Shown one piece after another: positions 1-8,187 of a stretch of DNA of 64,000 nt. Numbering within the stretch: the first letter of the stretch is position 1; every line of letters begins with the position of its first letter. The DNA comes from Pantoea sp. 18069 (lineage in GTDB: Bacteria > Pseudomonadota > Gammaproteobacteria > Burkholderiales > Burkholderiaceae_C), in assembly GCF_902706035.1 (NCBI RefSeq), contig NZ_CACSJA010000010.1, positions 62,001 through 126,000 on the forward strand. The letters are read 5' to 3'. The notes beneath the pieces are model-generated. The model had not been told where the DNA came from, made no database searches, and was given only the letters and a program-made list of their open reading frames with translations. Made by a program: the position numbers and the translations under genes.

Positions 1-31
1 CCAACGCGGTGATTCTAATGGCAGCGCGTTT

Positions 32-502
32 CTAGACCGCGAGGCGCAGCGCGGTGACGATGGCCACGCCTATCGCCAGATTGGCCGCGACCCAGACGCG
101 GATGCCGGCCAGCGCCTTGCCGCCTGCGGGCCAGTCGCCGGCCTGCACCGCACGGTCCAGGCGCTTGAACAGCGCAAAGCGGATATGGCCGAAGATGGCG
201 GCCATCACCAGACCCAGCACGGTCATGACTTTCCACGACAGCGGCATCTGGAACTGCAGGCCCGACTGCGCCGCCATCTGGTAGACCGAGGCGACCATGC
301 CCAGCCCCGACAGCAGCACCACGGCCACCGTCACCAGCATGGCCGCGAAAAACCGCTGCAGCACGCCGTGCATCAGCTGCACGCGCGCCGCGGGTTCCAG
401 CGCCTGCACCGCGGGGCGCAGGAAGAAGTGGGAGAACGCCATGCCGCCCAGCCAGAGGATCACGGCCAGCAGGTGGATGTACTTCAGGGGAGCGAACAGC
501 AT
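32..502 (-). CDS. CopD-like integral membrane protein
   Basis: The 156-residue protein is almost entirely hydrophobic, with four likely membrane helices (about residues 8-28, 50-72, 88-110 and 132-154). Histidines sit at the start (KYIHLLAVILWLGG) and near residue 106 (GHIRF). This layout fits the CopD/DUF-type membrane proteins, some of which are linked to copper handling or heme binding. A copper role here is inference only, because no copper genes are adjacent. It lies 10 bases downstream of sstT on the same strand and is probably co-transcribed with it. No strong ribosome-binding site is visible before the ATG, which fits translation in an operon. Confidence 0.6.
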   Translation of the reverse strand: MLFAPLKYIHLLAVILWLGGMAFSHFFLRPAVQALEPAARVQLMHGVLQRFFAAMLVTVAVVLLSGLGMVASVYQMAAQSGLQFQMPLSWKVMTVLGLVMAAIFGHIRFALFKRLDRAVQAGDWPAGGKALAGIRVWVAANLAIGVAIVTALRLAV

Positions 503-512
503 GGGGTGGATC

Positions 513-1742
513 TCAGATGGGTGCCGCGTTCTTGCGTTCCTCGGCCTGGCAGGCCGCGGCGGTGAAAATGATGTCGGTGGAGGAGTTGAGCGCGGTTTCG
601 GCCGAGTCCTGAACGATGCCGATGATGAAGCCTATCGCCACGACCTGCATGGACACGTCGCTGGAGATGCCGAACAGGCTGCAGGCCAGCGGAATCAGGA
701 GCAGCGAGCCGCCGGCCACGCCCGCGGCGCCGCAGGCGCAGACCGAGGCCACCACGCACAGCAGGATGGCCGTGGGAATGTCGACCACGATGCCCAGTGT
801 ATGGGCGGCGGCCAGCGACAGCACGCTGATGGTGATCGCCGCGCCGGCCATGTTGATGGTCGCGCCCAGCGGAATCGCGATGCTGTAGGTGTCTTCGTCC
901 AGCTGCAGGCGCCTGGCCAGCGCCAGGTTGATCGGGATGTTCGCGGCCGAGCTGCGCGTGAAGAAGGCCGTCACGGCGCTTTCGCGCAGGCACATCAGCA
1001 CCAGCGGATAGGGGTTGCGGCGGATCTTGGCGAACACGATCAGCGGGTTGACGACCAGCGCGACAAACAGCATGCAGCCCACGAGCACCGTCAGCAGGTG
1101 GGCATAGCCCAGCAGCGCGGCCGTGCCGGCGTCGGCAAACGTTGCCGCGACCAGGCCGAAAATGCCCAGCGGCGCGCAGCGGATCACGCCCTGGATGATG
1201 ACGGTGATCGCGTTCGACAGGTCGCCCAGCAGCTTGCGCGTGCCTTCGCCCGCATGGCGCAGCGCCACGCCCATGCCCACGGCCCAGACCAGAATGCCGA
1301 TGTAGTTCGCGTTCAGCAGCGCATTGACCGGGTTGTCGACGGCGCTGAGCACCAGGGCCATCAGCACTTCCTGCACATTGCCCGGTGGGGTGATGCTCGT
1401 GGTGGCCGCGGTCTGCAGCACCAGCGTCGAGGGAAACAGCATGCTCGCGAACACGCCCACGATGGCAGCGGCCAGCGTGCCGATCACATACAGGAAAAGA
1501 ACGGGCCGGATCAGCGTCGAATCGCCGGGACGGTGGTTGCTGATCGACGCCATCACGAGGATCAGCACCAGCACCGGGGCGACGGCCTTGAGCGCCGAAA
1601 TGAACAGCGTGCCCAGCAGCGCCACGCCCGGGGTGGCCGAGGGCCAGAGGAAAGCGAAGGCGATGCCGGCGATCAAGGCCATCACGATTTGTGTCACAAG
1701 GCTGGTGCGCTGCATCCAGTGCAGCAATGGCTTGAAGATCAT
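513..1742 (-). CDS. sstT: Serine/threonine:Na+ symporter SstT
   Basis: This 409-residue protein belongs to the dicarboxylate/amino acid:cation symporter family and matches SstT in length (about 410) and in the segment [12 protein letters not shown], which is typical of SstT. It would import serine and threonine across the inner membrane with sodium. About eight hydrophobic segments plus re-entrant loops are visible, including the [11 protein letters not shown] stretch that corresponds to the conserved substrate and ion site. I chose the ATG at 1742 because the extra 33 residues of the longer open frame are proline- and arginine-rich and unlike the family N-terminus, whereas MIFKPLLHW begins as SstT proteins do. 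It probably heads a two-gene unit with the CopD-like gene. Confidence 0.85.
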   Translation of the reverse strand: MIFKPLLHWMQRTSLVTQIVMALIAGIAFAFLWPSATPGVALLGTLFISALKAVAPVLVLILVMASISNHRPGDSTLIRPVLFLYVIGTLAAAIVGVFASMLFPSTLVLQTAATTSITPPGNVQEVLMALVLSAVDNPVNALLNANYIGILVWAVGMGVALRHAGEGTRKLLGDLSNAITVIIQGVIRCAPLGIFGLVAATFADAGTAALLGYAHLLTVLVGCMLFVALVVNPLIVFAKIRRNPYPLVLMCLRESAVTAFFTRSSAANIPINLALARRLQLDEDTYSIAIPLGATINMAGAAITISVLSLAAAHTLGIVVDIPTAILLCVVASVCACGAAGVAGGSLLLIPLACSLFGISSDVSMQVVAIGFIIGIVQDSAETALNSSTDIIFTAAACQAEERKNAAPI

Positions 1743-2004
1743 GGGAAAAGCGAAATTCGAATAAGGCGGTGGTAGGGGCGCGGCACACAATCCGGCCGGG
1801 CAGCGCGCGGCCTCGGGGCCTGGCAGGCGGGGCGCAGGCACCCGGCCCGCGCTGCGGGAGCCGGGAGTTTAAGCGCTGGGGATAAAACCCCCTGGGCGGC
1901 ATGCCGCTTGGCAGCGAAGTCAGTGACTGCATTTGCCGCCATTTGTCGCTTTCGATGCCACCGGGAATCCGCCGGGCATGGGCTTGCGTCGATAATCGCG
2001 GGCT

Positions 2005-2760
2005 ATGTCGTCCCCCAAAGTTCTCTTCGGCTTCCACGCCGTAGGCGTGCGTCTGAAGACCGCGCCGCAATCCATCGTCGAAATCTACTACGAGGCTTCG
2101 CGCCGCGACGCCCGCATGCGCCAGTTCCTGGACCGTGCACGCGCCGCCGGGGCCCGCCTGATAGAGGCCGACGGCGAACGCCTGGCCAAGCTCGCCGGCA
2201 GCCACGGCCACCAGGGCGTGGCCGCGCGTGTCGAGCCCACCAAGCAGATCACTTCGCTCGACGAGCTGCTCGAAAACCTCGAGGAAAGCGGCGTCAGGAA
2301 CCCGCTGCTGCTGGTGCTCGACGGCGTGACCGATCCGCACAACCTCGGCGCCTGCCTGCGCGTGGCCGACGGCGCGGGTGCGCACGCGGTGATCGCGCCC
2401 AAGGACCATGCGGCCGGCATCAATGCCACCGTCGCCAAGGTGGCCAGCGGCGCGGCCGAGACCGTGCCGTATTTCATGGTCACCAACCTGGCGCGCACGC
2501 TCAATGAGCTCAAGGAGCGCAACATCTGGATCATCGGCACCAGCGGCGATGCCGACAAGAACATCTACCAGATGGACCTCAAGGGCCCGGTCGCGCTGGT
2601 GCTGGGCGCCGAAGGCGACGGCATGCGCCAGCTCACGCGCAAGACCTGCGACGAGCTGGTCAGCATTCCCATGCAGGGCGCGGTCGAGAGCCTGAACGTG
2701 TCGGTGGCCAGCGGCGTGTGCCTGTTCGAGGCCGTGCGCCAGCGGCTGGCCGCCGTCTGA
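2005..2760 (+). CDS. rlmB: 23S rRNA (guanosine-2251-2'-O)-methyltransferase
   Basis: This 251-residue SpoU/TrmH-family methyltransferase transfers a methyl group from SAM to the 2'-OH of G2251 in 23S rRNA (peptidyl-transferase P loop). The N-terminal substrate-binding domain (about 1-80, starting [11 protein letters not shown]) is followed by the knotted SPOUT domain. All three SpoU motifs are present: [25 protein letters not shown] motif 1 near residue 108, [14 protein letters not shown] motif 2, and [15 protein letters not shown] motif 3. The length is normal for RlmB. It appears monocistronic, with a 262-base upstream gap and an inverted-repeat region downstream. Confidence 0.93.
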   Translation: MSSPKVLFGFHAVGVRLKTAPQSIVEIYYEASRRDARMRQFLDRARAAGARLIEADGERLAKLAGSHGHQGVAARVEPTKQITSLDELLENLEESGVRNPLLLVLDGVTDPHNLGACLRVADGAGAHAVIAPKDHAAGINATVAKVASGAAETVPYFMVTNLARTLNELKERNIWIIGTSGDADKNIYQMDLKGPVALVLGAEGDGMRQLTRKTCDELVSIPMQGAVESLNVSVASGVCLFEAVRQRLAAV

Positions 2761-2793
2761 AGACGGCTTGCCTGGAGCGCATAACACAACCCA

Positions 2794-2878
2794 GCAAATC
2801 GAAGATTTGCGGTTGAGGCTAGGCGCGTTGCCGCAGACAGTGTGAGTAGCACGGTAAGGCAGCGCAACGACGTCTCAA
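2794..2878. repeat. Compound extragenic inverted repeat after rlmB
   Basis: A perfect 7-bp hairpin (GCAAATC-gaa-GATTTGC, 2794-2810) is followed at once by a longer imperfect inverted repeat with arms TTGAG (2813-2817) and CTCAA (2874-2878), and an inner pair GCGTTGC/GCAACG. The block fills the space between the convergent rlmB and aldo/keto reductase genes. It has no coding potential and looks like a degenerate extragenic palindromic element. It could serve as a weak bidirectional transcription end, but there is no T-tract. Confidence 0.5.
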
Positions 2879-2896
2879 GGGTTTTGTGAGGCGCTC

Positions 2897-3892
2897 TCAG
2901 TCGCGCGCGCCGGGCTCGGCGCTGGCGGCATTGAGCAGCGCCAGGTCTTCCCCTGAAAGCTGCAGCCGCGCGGCCGCCATCAGCTGCTGCAACTGCTCCA
3001 GCGAGCTTGCGCTGGCGATAGGCGCGGTGATCGCCGGGCGCTGCATCTGCCAGGCCAGCGCCACCTGGCCGGGCTGCGCGCCCAGGCGCTGCGCGACGGC
3101 GTCGAGCGCCTGCAAAACCGCCAGGCCGCGCGGATTCAGGTAGGTGCTCACGGTCTTGGGGCCGCGCGGGCTTTTGCTGGCATCGGCTTCGCTGCGGTAC
3201 TTGCCGGTGAGAAAACCCGCGGCCAGCGCGTAGAAATTGATCACGCCGATCTCCTGCGCAACGCACAGCGGTGCGAGCTCGCGCTCGAACACCGCGCGGT
3301 CGCAGAGGTTGTACAGCGGCTGCAGGCTCTCATAGCGCGGCAGGCCCAGGCGCTCGCTGGTCAGCAGTGCTTCCTTGAAGCGCACCGCGCTGTAATTCGA
3401 AGCCCCTATGGCGCGGACCTTGCCCGCGGCGATCAGATCCGCATAGGCGCCCAGCGTGTCGGCCAGCGGCACGTCGGCGTCGTCATCGTGCGACTGGTAA
3501 AGGTCGATATAGTCGGTCTGCAGGCGCTGCAACGAAGCGTCGACGGCCTGCCGGATATAGGCCGGGCGCAGGCCTGCCTTGCCATCGCCCATGTCCTTGC
3601 CGACCTTGGTGGCGATCACCACCTGCTGGCGCCGGCCGCTGCGCTGGAGCCACTTGCCCAGGATGCGCTCGGATTCGCCGCCCGTGTGGCCGGGCACCCA
3701 GCGCGAATAGACGTCGGCGGTGTCGATGAAATTGAAGCCCGCGTCCAGCCAGGCATCGAGCAGTGAAAACGCCGTGGCTTCGTCCACGGTCCAGCCAAAG
3801 ACATTGCCGCCAAAGCACAGCGGCGAAACCTGCAGGCCCGAGCGGCCAAGGCGTCGAAGCGGGGGCGGGGAGGAAGACGGGGCAGTGGTCAT
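2897..3892 (-). CDS. Aldo/keto reductase (NADPH-dependent oxidoreductase)
   Basis: The 331-residue protein is a TIM-barrel aldo/keto reductase. The catalytic tetrad is visible as Asp57, Tyr62, Lys96 and His135 (FIDTADVYSRW, ATKVGKDMG, LYQSHDDD). It would reduce an aldehyde or ketone with NADPH; the substrate cannot be told from sequence. The closest style is the YajO/YghZ-like branch (GGNVFGWTVDE near residue 28). The ATG at 3892 has AAGGA nine bases upstream, which decides it over an ATG 39 bases further out. A small XRE-type regulator lies just upstream on the same strand and could be a partner. Confidence 0.85.
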   Translation of the reverse strand: MTTAPSSSPPPLRRLGRSGLQVSPLCFGGNVFGWTVDEATAFSLLDAWLDAGFNFIDTADVYSRWVPGHTGGESERILGKWLQRSGRRQQVVIATKVGKDMGDGKAGLRPAYIRQAVDASLQRLQTDYIDLYQSHDDDADVPLADTLGAYADLIAAGKVRAIGASNYSAVRFKEALLTSERLGLPRYESLQPLYNLCDRAVFERELAPLCVAQEIGVINFYALAAGFLTGKYRSEADASKSPRGPKTVSTYLNPRGLAVLQALDAVAQRLGAQPGQVALAWQMQRPAITAPIASASSLEQLQQLMAAARLQLSGEDLALLNAASAEPGARD

Positions 3893-3947
3893 GGGCGTGT
3901 CCTTTGCATTGCGTATCGTTCCATTATGCAAACACGCCGGTGAGCGG

Positions 3948-4169
3948 CTAGCCGGTAACCGCGTCGTCTTCGTTGCGCGCGCTGGCGTGGAACTGCAGGC
4001 CCAGCACGTGGGCCATTTCGCTGAGCGTCGACAGGCGCGGGTCCAGGCCGCCGCTTTCGAGGCGCTGCACCGTCATGCGCGACAGTCCCGCGCGCTCGGC
4101 CAGATCGGCCTGGGTCATCTGCGCGGCCTTGCGCGCCTGGGTGAGTTGTTCTATCAGGGGATGGGTCAT
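3948..4169 (-). CDS. Small XRE-family HTH regulator
   Basis: This 73-residue protein is essentially one Cro/C1-type helix-turn-helix domain. The segment MTQADLAERAGLSRMTVQRLE (about residues 18-38) fits the two recognition-region helices. Such stand-alone domains bind DNA as dimers. The ATG at 4169 is preferred over a longer frame that would translate the GC-rich repeat next door. No toxin or methylase gene sits beside it, so a toxin-antitoxin or restriction-control role is not supported. It may regulate the adjacent aldo/keto reductase gene, which starts 55 bases downstream of its stop. Confidence 0.75.
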   Translation of the reverse strand: MTHPLIEQLTQARKAAQMTQADLAERAGLSRMTVQRLESGGLDPRLSTLSEMAHVLGLQFHASARNEDDAVTG

Positions 4170-4190
4170 GGCCGGGATATTAACCCCCAC

Positions 4191-4335
4191 GCTCGCCCAC
4201 TGCGTGTGGCTCGCTGCCCCCAGAGGGGGCCGTCCGCCGCCTTGGGGCGGCCCGGCGGCGGCGGTTACCCCCACGCTCGCTCGCTTCGCGTAGCTGCGTT
4301 GGGGGGGCAAAGCCCCCCAAGCACCCCGTCGGACG
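4191..4335. repeat. GC-rich extragenic repeat, copy 1
   Basis: The non-coding stretch holds an array of short GC palindromes: CCCCCAGAGGGGG-type around 4218, GCCGCCTTGGGGCGGC-type around 4240, and TTGGGGGG/CCCCCCAA with a short loop at 4299-4320. Its composition and order (a CCCC...GGGG hairpin, then a GGGGCGGCC box) match the block at 19437-19560. I read both as members of one dispersed extragenic element of the kind common in Comamonadaceae genomes. The hairpins could also stop transcription arriving from 4338. Confidence 0.55.
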
Positions 4336-4337
4336 AC

Positions 4338-4550
4338 TCAAGCAAACAGATTAAGCCTGGTTCCCAGCAGCCCGAAACGTGCCAGTTCGGGCTGCAGCAA
4401 GGCCTGCTGCGCGGCAGCGGGCGGCGCCACGCTTTGCGCGGCAGCCTGTTCCCCGCGGCGCAGTGCCGCCAGGCTCTGGGCATCGACCACGCGCTGCTGT
4501 GACCAGGCCCGGCTGGCGTTGTCGAGAGCGCGTTGGTAGGTGATGTCCAT
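4338..4550 (-). CDS. Hypothetical protein, 70 residues
   Basis: I do not recognise this gene. Starting at the ATG at 4550 it encodes 70 residues beginning MDITYQRALDNASRAWSQQR, an amphipathic alanine- and glutamine-rich chain with no signal peptide, membrane segment or cysteines. The frame has normal third-position GC for the region. The ribosome-binding site is weak. The longer upstream extension is basic and unlikely. It lies alone between the repeat at 4191 and the flavoprotein gene, all on the minus strand. Confidence 0.4.
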   Translation of the reverse strand: MDITYQRALDNASRAWSQQRVVDAQSLAALRRGEQAAAQSVAPPAAAQQALLQPELARFGLLGTRLNLFA

Positions 4551-4657
4551 GGTGGCGGGAAGCTTCGAGGCGAATGGTGGAAGTGCCTTGACTTTAGCTG
4601 CGCGCGCAGCGCTGCCATGGCCGGAAAAACGCCCGGCAGACCATGCTTTCCGGGCGA

Positions 4658-6094
4658 TCAGTCCAGGCAGTCGAGGCTGTTTTGCCGGCAATAGTGGGGG
4701 CCGGGTGTGTCGCGTGGCTCATGCACATGCGCCTGGAGATCGCGCAGCGCGGTGCGCAGGCCTTCCTCGATCACCGGGTGATAGAACGGCATGTCGAGCA
4801 GCTCGGCCACGGTGCTGCGCCGCGCAATCGCCCAGGCGATCAGGTGGGCCAGGTGCTCGCCCGCGGGCGCGCACAGCTGGGCGCCGAGCAGTTCGCCGCC
4901 ATTGGCCTTGGCATACAGCCGCAGCGCCCCCTGGTTGCGCAGGCCCGTGCGCGCGCGGCCCTGGTTGGCGAAATCCACGCCGCCTATCGCGACTTCATCC
5001 GTCCAGTGCGGGTCATAAGGCAGGCCGATGGATGCGACCGACGGCTCAGTGAACGTGATGGCCAGCGGCGTGCGCCGCGCGTATGCGCGCGGGTGATCGG
5101 CGACTGCATTGCTGCCCGCGATTTCGCCTTCGTCGGCGGCCTCGTGCAGCAAGGCGCGGTCGGGGTTGATGTCGCCGGCCCAAAATACCGAGAGCTGCTC
5201 GAGCTGCAAGGTGTGGGGGTCGACGTCGGGCAGGCCGCGGTCATCGAGCGCCACTCCGAGATTTTCCAGGCCCAGGCCACAGACCGACGGGCGCCGTCCC
5301 GTTGCGGCCAGCACGGCGTCCACCTGCGTAGAAAAGTCACCCGCGCCCACGGTGATCGCGCGCGCATCGAAGGCTTTGAGCTGCGGCATCCGACCCAGCT
5401 GCAAATGCATGCTGCCTGACAGGCTCTGTTCGAGCGCCGCGTTGACCTTGGGGTCGGCGAGCCCGGCCAGGTGGTGGTTGGTGTGGAATGCGGTCACTTC
5501 AAGGCCCAGATGCGCGAGTGCCTGCGCCATTTCCGTGCCCAGCGGGCCCAGGCCGAGCACCGCCATGCGCCGCGGCAGGTCGGTCTGCTCGAACAGCGTA
5601 TCGGTGGTCAGCACACGCGGGCCCAGCACCTGCCATTCGTCGGGGACATGGGGCGTGGAGCCGGTGGCGATGATCAGGCTGCGCGTGCTCAGGCGGCGCT
5701 GGCCGTCGATTTCCACGGTATGCGGGTCGAGGATGCGCGCGCGGCCGGTGATGGCGCGCGTTCCCAGATCGGCCGTGGTCTGCAGCACGCCCGCGACAAA
5801 GCGGTCGCGTTCGGCGCGCACGCGCTGCAGCACGGCGGGAATGTCGGCATGCAGTTGCGCGGCGCCGCGCAGGCCAAAGGCCTCGAACTGGTGGCGGCGA
5901 TGGAAGGCATGGGCTGCTTCGAGCAGCAGCTTGGACGGCATGCAGCCCACGCGCGCGCAGGTCGTGCCGCCCGGGCCGGCGTCGATCAAGGCAAAGCGCT
6001 GCGTATGCCGGCGCACGGCGCGCAAGGCGGCGAGACCGGCCGAGCCGGCGCCAATGATGAGAACGTCGTAATCGTATGCAGCAGCCTGATTCAT
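4658..6094 (-). CDS. Dihydrolipoyl dehydrogenase-like flavoprotein
   Basis: This 478-residue class I pyridine nucleotide-disulfide oxidoreductase has an FAD motif (IIGAGSAG, residues 13-20), the redox-active disulfide Cys46/Cys51 (TTCARVGCMPSK), a second dinucleotide fold near residue 180 (LGLGPLGTEMAQAL), an FAD-contact segment (FWAGDINPD) and a C-terminal His439/Glu444 dyad (FYHPVIEE). It would oxidise dihydrolipoamide or a related dithiol using NAD+. It stands apart from any 2-oxoacid dehydrogenase genes, and its loops differ from E1-E2-linked Lpd, so it may be an accessory Lpd or a disulfide reductase of unknown substrate. The ATG at 6094 is chosen because the Rossmann fold begins directly after it. 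Confidence 0.75.
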   Translation of the reverse strand: MNQAAAYDYDVLIIGAGSAGLAALRAVRRHTQRFALIDAGPGGTTCARVGCMPSKLLLEAAHAFHRRHQFEAFGLRGAAQLHADIPAVLQRVRAERDRFVAGVLQTTADLGTRAITGRARILDPHTVEIDGQRRLSTRSLIIATGSTPHVPDEWQVLGPRVLTTDTLFEQTDLPRRMAVLGLGPLGTEMAQALAHLGLEVTAFHTNHHLAGLADPKVNAALEQSLSGSMHLQLGRMPQLKAFDARAITVGAGDFSTQVDAVLAATGRRPSVCGLGLENLGVALDDRGLPDVDPHTLQLEQLSVFWAGDINPDRALLHEAADEGEIAGSNAVADHPRAYARRTPLAITFTEPSVASIGLPYDPHWTDEVAIGGVDFANQGRARTGLRNQGALRLYAKANGGELLGAQLCAPAGEHLAHLIAWAIARRSTVAELLDMPFYHPVIEEGLRTALRDLQAHVHEPRDTPGPHYCRQNSLDCLD

Positions 6095-6183
6095 GCACCC
6101 ACTTTGCATGGCCCCCATGGCGCGGCCTGTAGGCGGACATGCATCGCCCGGGCCGGACAGCACGCCGCGGCCTGTGCGCCGCT

Positions 6184-6771
6184 TCAGGCGTCGAGCCAGC
6201 CCAGCCGTCCCTGGCCGATGTCGTTGAGGTGCTGGACAAACGCCGCGCCGGCTTCCTCGGGCATGCGCCAATGCAGCGTGACCAGGCTGCCGTGCGCCAC
6301 GTCGAGCAACTCGGCCTGCGCCGCGGCGATTTCGCGGCGCAGCAGGCCTTCGAGGGAATAGGGCACGCTGCAGCGCAGCGCGGCCATGCGCTGCAGCCGG
6401 ACCTTGGGGGCGCTCAGCAGCGCCTGGGCGACGCAGTCGGTGTAGGCGCGCACCAGTCCGCCCGCGCCCAGCTTGACGCCGCCGAAATAGCGCACCACGG
6501 TCGCGAGCACGCCTTCGAGTTCCTGGTGGCGCAGCACGTCGAGCATGGGCCGGCCCGCGGTGCCGCTGGGCTCGCCGTCGTCGACGGCGGCCGACTGGCC
6601 GCCCGCGAGCAGGGCCCAGCAGACATGGGCCGCGCCCGGGTGCTCGCGCCGCAGGCTGTCGACCACCTGCTGGGCGCTGGCGCGATCGGTCATGGGTTGC
6701 ACGCAGCCGATGAAACGGCTTTTCTTGATCAGGAGTTCGCTCCGTGCGGGCGCGGCGAGAGTCTGTGGCAT
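6184..6771 (-). CDS. yigZ: YigZ/IMPACT-family protein
   Basis: The 195-residue protein matches the YigZ/UPF0029 (IMPACT) family. It shows the N-terminal KKSRFIGCVQP segment and the diagnostic DDGEPSGTAGRPMLDVL and VVRYFGGVKLGAGGLVRAY motifs (about residues 63-110). A ferredoxin-like C-terminal half follows. The exact biochemical role in bacteria is unsettled; eukaryotic IMPACT regulates GCN2, and bacterial members have been linked to nucleic-acid binding. Length is normal. It is transcribed away from the gap at 6772-7224. Confidence 0.85.
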   Translation of the reverse strand: MPQTLAAPARSELLIKKSRFIGCVQPMTDRASAQQVVDSLRREHPGAAHVCWALLAGGQSAAVDDGEPSGTAGRPMLDVLRHQELEGVLATVVRYFGGVKLGAGGLVRAYTDCVAQALLSAPKVRLQRMAALRCSVPYSLEGLLRREIAAAQAELLDVAHGSLVTLHWRMPEEAGAAFVQHLNDIGQGRLGWLDA

Positions 6772-6895
6772 GGGGCTGCCGAGCTTAACGCAAGGCGCAA
6801 CCGGGATGGCAGGCAGGTGACGTCATTGCTGGAATTTGTCCTACACGGATCATTGTGGTCAGTGTCTATGCTTGAGGGCATAGGAGTGACCGACC
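6772..6895. other. Intergenic region upstream of yigZ and a small ORF
   Basis: This is the first part of a gap of about 450 bases between yigZ (minus) and the LuxR gene (plus). The stretch at about 6820-6890 is less GC-rich than its surroundings and probably holds divergent promoters, but I cannot match a convincing -35/-10 pair. An AGGAG sequence lies just before the ATG at 6896. Confidence 0.3.
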
Positions 6896-7087
6896 ATGTC
6901 CAGCAGCCTACCCCCAACCCACGATCTGGCCGCGCACACATTCGGGCGCCACCAGTTCAGCCCGCCGCCGTTGCCGGAAAGTCTCGAGCGTGCGTCCACC
7001 GTGGGCGCGCTCGCTGGAGGCCAGGACCAGTCTTGCGCTCCCGTCCCGGACCTCGATCAGCGCATACGCGACGTGGGTGAATGGTGA
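6896..7087 (+). CDS. Possible small protein, 63 residues
   Basis: This is an unrecognised short frame. In its favour are a good AGGAG ribosome-binding site eight bases before the ATG and a perfect 9-bp hairpin starting 10 bases after its stop. The product is proline-rich at the start, hydrophilic and acidic near the end (PDLDQRIRDVGEW), with no membrane segment. Against it, the opposite strand over about 6905-7085 also reads as a plausible but start-less peptide, so this may be the remains of a minus-strand gene. I recognise neither. Confidence 0.3.
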   Translation: MSSSLPPTHDLAAHTFGRHQFSPPPLPESLERASTVGALAGGQDQSCAPVPDLDQRIRDVGEW

Positions 7088-7097
7088 AATCAGGCCC

Positions 7098-7119
7098 CCG
7101 CCGGCATTGCTGCCGGCGG
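7098..7119 (+). terminator. Strong hairpin downstream of the small ORF
   Basis: A perfect 9-bp stem CCGCCGGCA/TGCCGGCGG with loop TTGC is followed on the plus strand by TGCTGTTT. The T-run is poor, so termination efficiency is uncertain. It isolates the LuxR gene from upstream reads. Confidence 0.5.
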
Positions 7120-7224
7120 TGCTGTTTCAGGGCCTGAAAACCCTGAACCCGGATGGATTGCACCGGCCTGAGCGCTTTGGCCGGCCGCTTGTGCGGCACA
7201 GGGCAATGCTAAAGTGCGCCTCCT

Positions 7225-8085
7225 ATGCCTCGATACTGGTTGCTCCAATCCGCTGCAGCCCCTTCCCGCCAGATGGCTCTCGCCGATGTCGGCCGCCTGC
7301 TTGAACGCCTTGGGGGCGCGGGCAGCGATGAAGTCGCCGAAGCCTTGCTGCAACTGCTGGTCCGTGACGTCCCGCTCGCGCAATGCGCGATTTTTTCGTT
7401 CCAGGGCCAGGGCCGGCCCCAGGTCGTCGGCTTGGGTGACCGCGCGCGCACCGGCGCGCTGGCCGCGATTTCCCAGGACTATGCGCAGCGCTTCTACCTG
7501 CTCGATGGTGCCCAGCGCGTGCTTGCCGAGGAACTGGCCTGGGTCAATGCCCAGCGGGGCGCGCTGGCCGCAACGCCCGCCAGACCCCGTATCTGGCTGC
7601 ATCTGCAGGCGCGCGGCGAAGTGCTTCACCCCGAATACCGCGCCGTCTGCTATGAGCAGCCCCAGGTGGTCGAGCGGCTTTCGTTGCTCAGCCGCCAGCA
7701 GGGTGCACGCTGGCTGTCGGTGAACCTCTACCGCGGCGAAGAGCATGGGCCGTTCGATGCGGCGGCGATCGCGGCCATTGAAGCTTTTGCACCCATGGTC
7801 ATCGACGTCATGCGGCTGCATTACGCGGGCCAGACGCTGCAGGATGACCTCGCGGGCTGGGTGATCGCGCGCCTGCACAGGCGCTTTGCCCAGCTGACGC
7901 AGCGCGACCTCGATGTCGTGCGCGGCGTGCTCGAAGGGCTTGACACCGCCGCGCTCGCGCAGCGCCTGGGCCTCACGCTCGAGAGCGCGCGCACCTACCT
8001 CAAGCGCGTGTGCCGCAAGCTCGGCGTGCAGGGCCAGCGCGAACTGTTCGCGCTGCTGATGGAGCCTGGCGAGCGCCGGCCCTGA
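7225..8085 (+). CDS. LuxR-type HTH transcriptional regulator
   Basis: This 286-residue protein has a C-terminal LuxR/FixJ-type DNA-binding domain at about 228-286 (LTQRDLDVVRGVLEGLDTAA, then LGLTLESARTYLKRVCRKLG, helices 3 and 4). The N-terminal 200 residues look like a GAF/PAS-type sensory domain without an autoinducer-binding signature or a receiver aspartate. It sits about 100 bases upstream of, and on the same strand as, the FAD monooxygenase-DUF2783 pair, which it probably controls. Residue 17 (MALADVG) is an alternative start, because no clear ribosome-binding site precedes the first ATG. Confidence 0.75.
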   Translation: MPRYWLLQSAAAPSRQMALADVGRLLERLGGAGSDEVAEALLQLLVRDVPLAQCAIFSFQGQGRPQVVGLGDRARTGALAAISQDYAQRFYLLDGAQRVLAEELAWVNAQRGALAATPARPRIWLHLQARGEVLHPEYRAVCYEQPQVVERLSLLSRQQGARWLSVNLYRGEEHGPFDAAAIAAIEAFAPMVIDVMRLHYAGQTLQDDLAGWVIARLHRRFAQLTQRDLDVVRGVLEGLDTAALAQRLGLTLESARTYLKRVCRKLGVQGQRELFALLMEPGERRP

Positions 8086-8187
8086 TATTCGAAGCAATGT
8101 TCCCATATGGGGACATTGCGCGGCCTCCTGCTTCCTACACTGGCGCCACAAAACCCGATTTTCGCGCCTGCCCAGGAGACAAGCCCC

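Noticed and set aside
484..2787. A 767-codon minus-strand open frame across sstT and rlmB
   Set aside because: It spans a gene boundary and the opposite-strand rlmB, and its product is repeat-like and Arg/His-rich with no recognisable domain.
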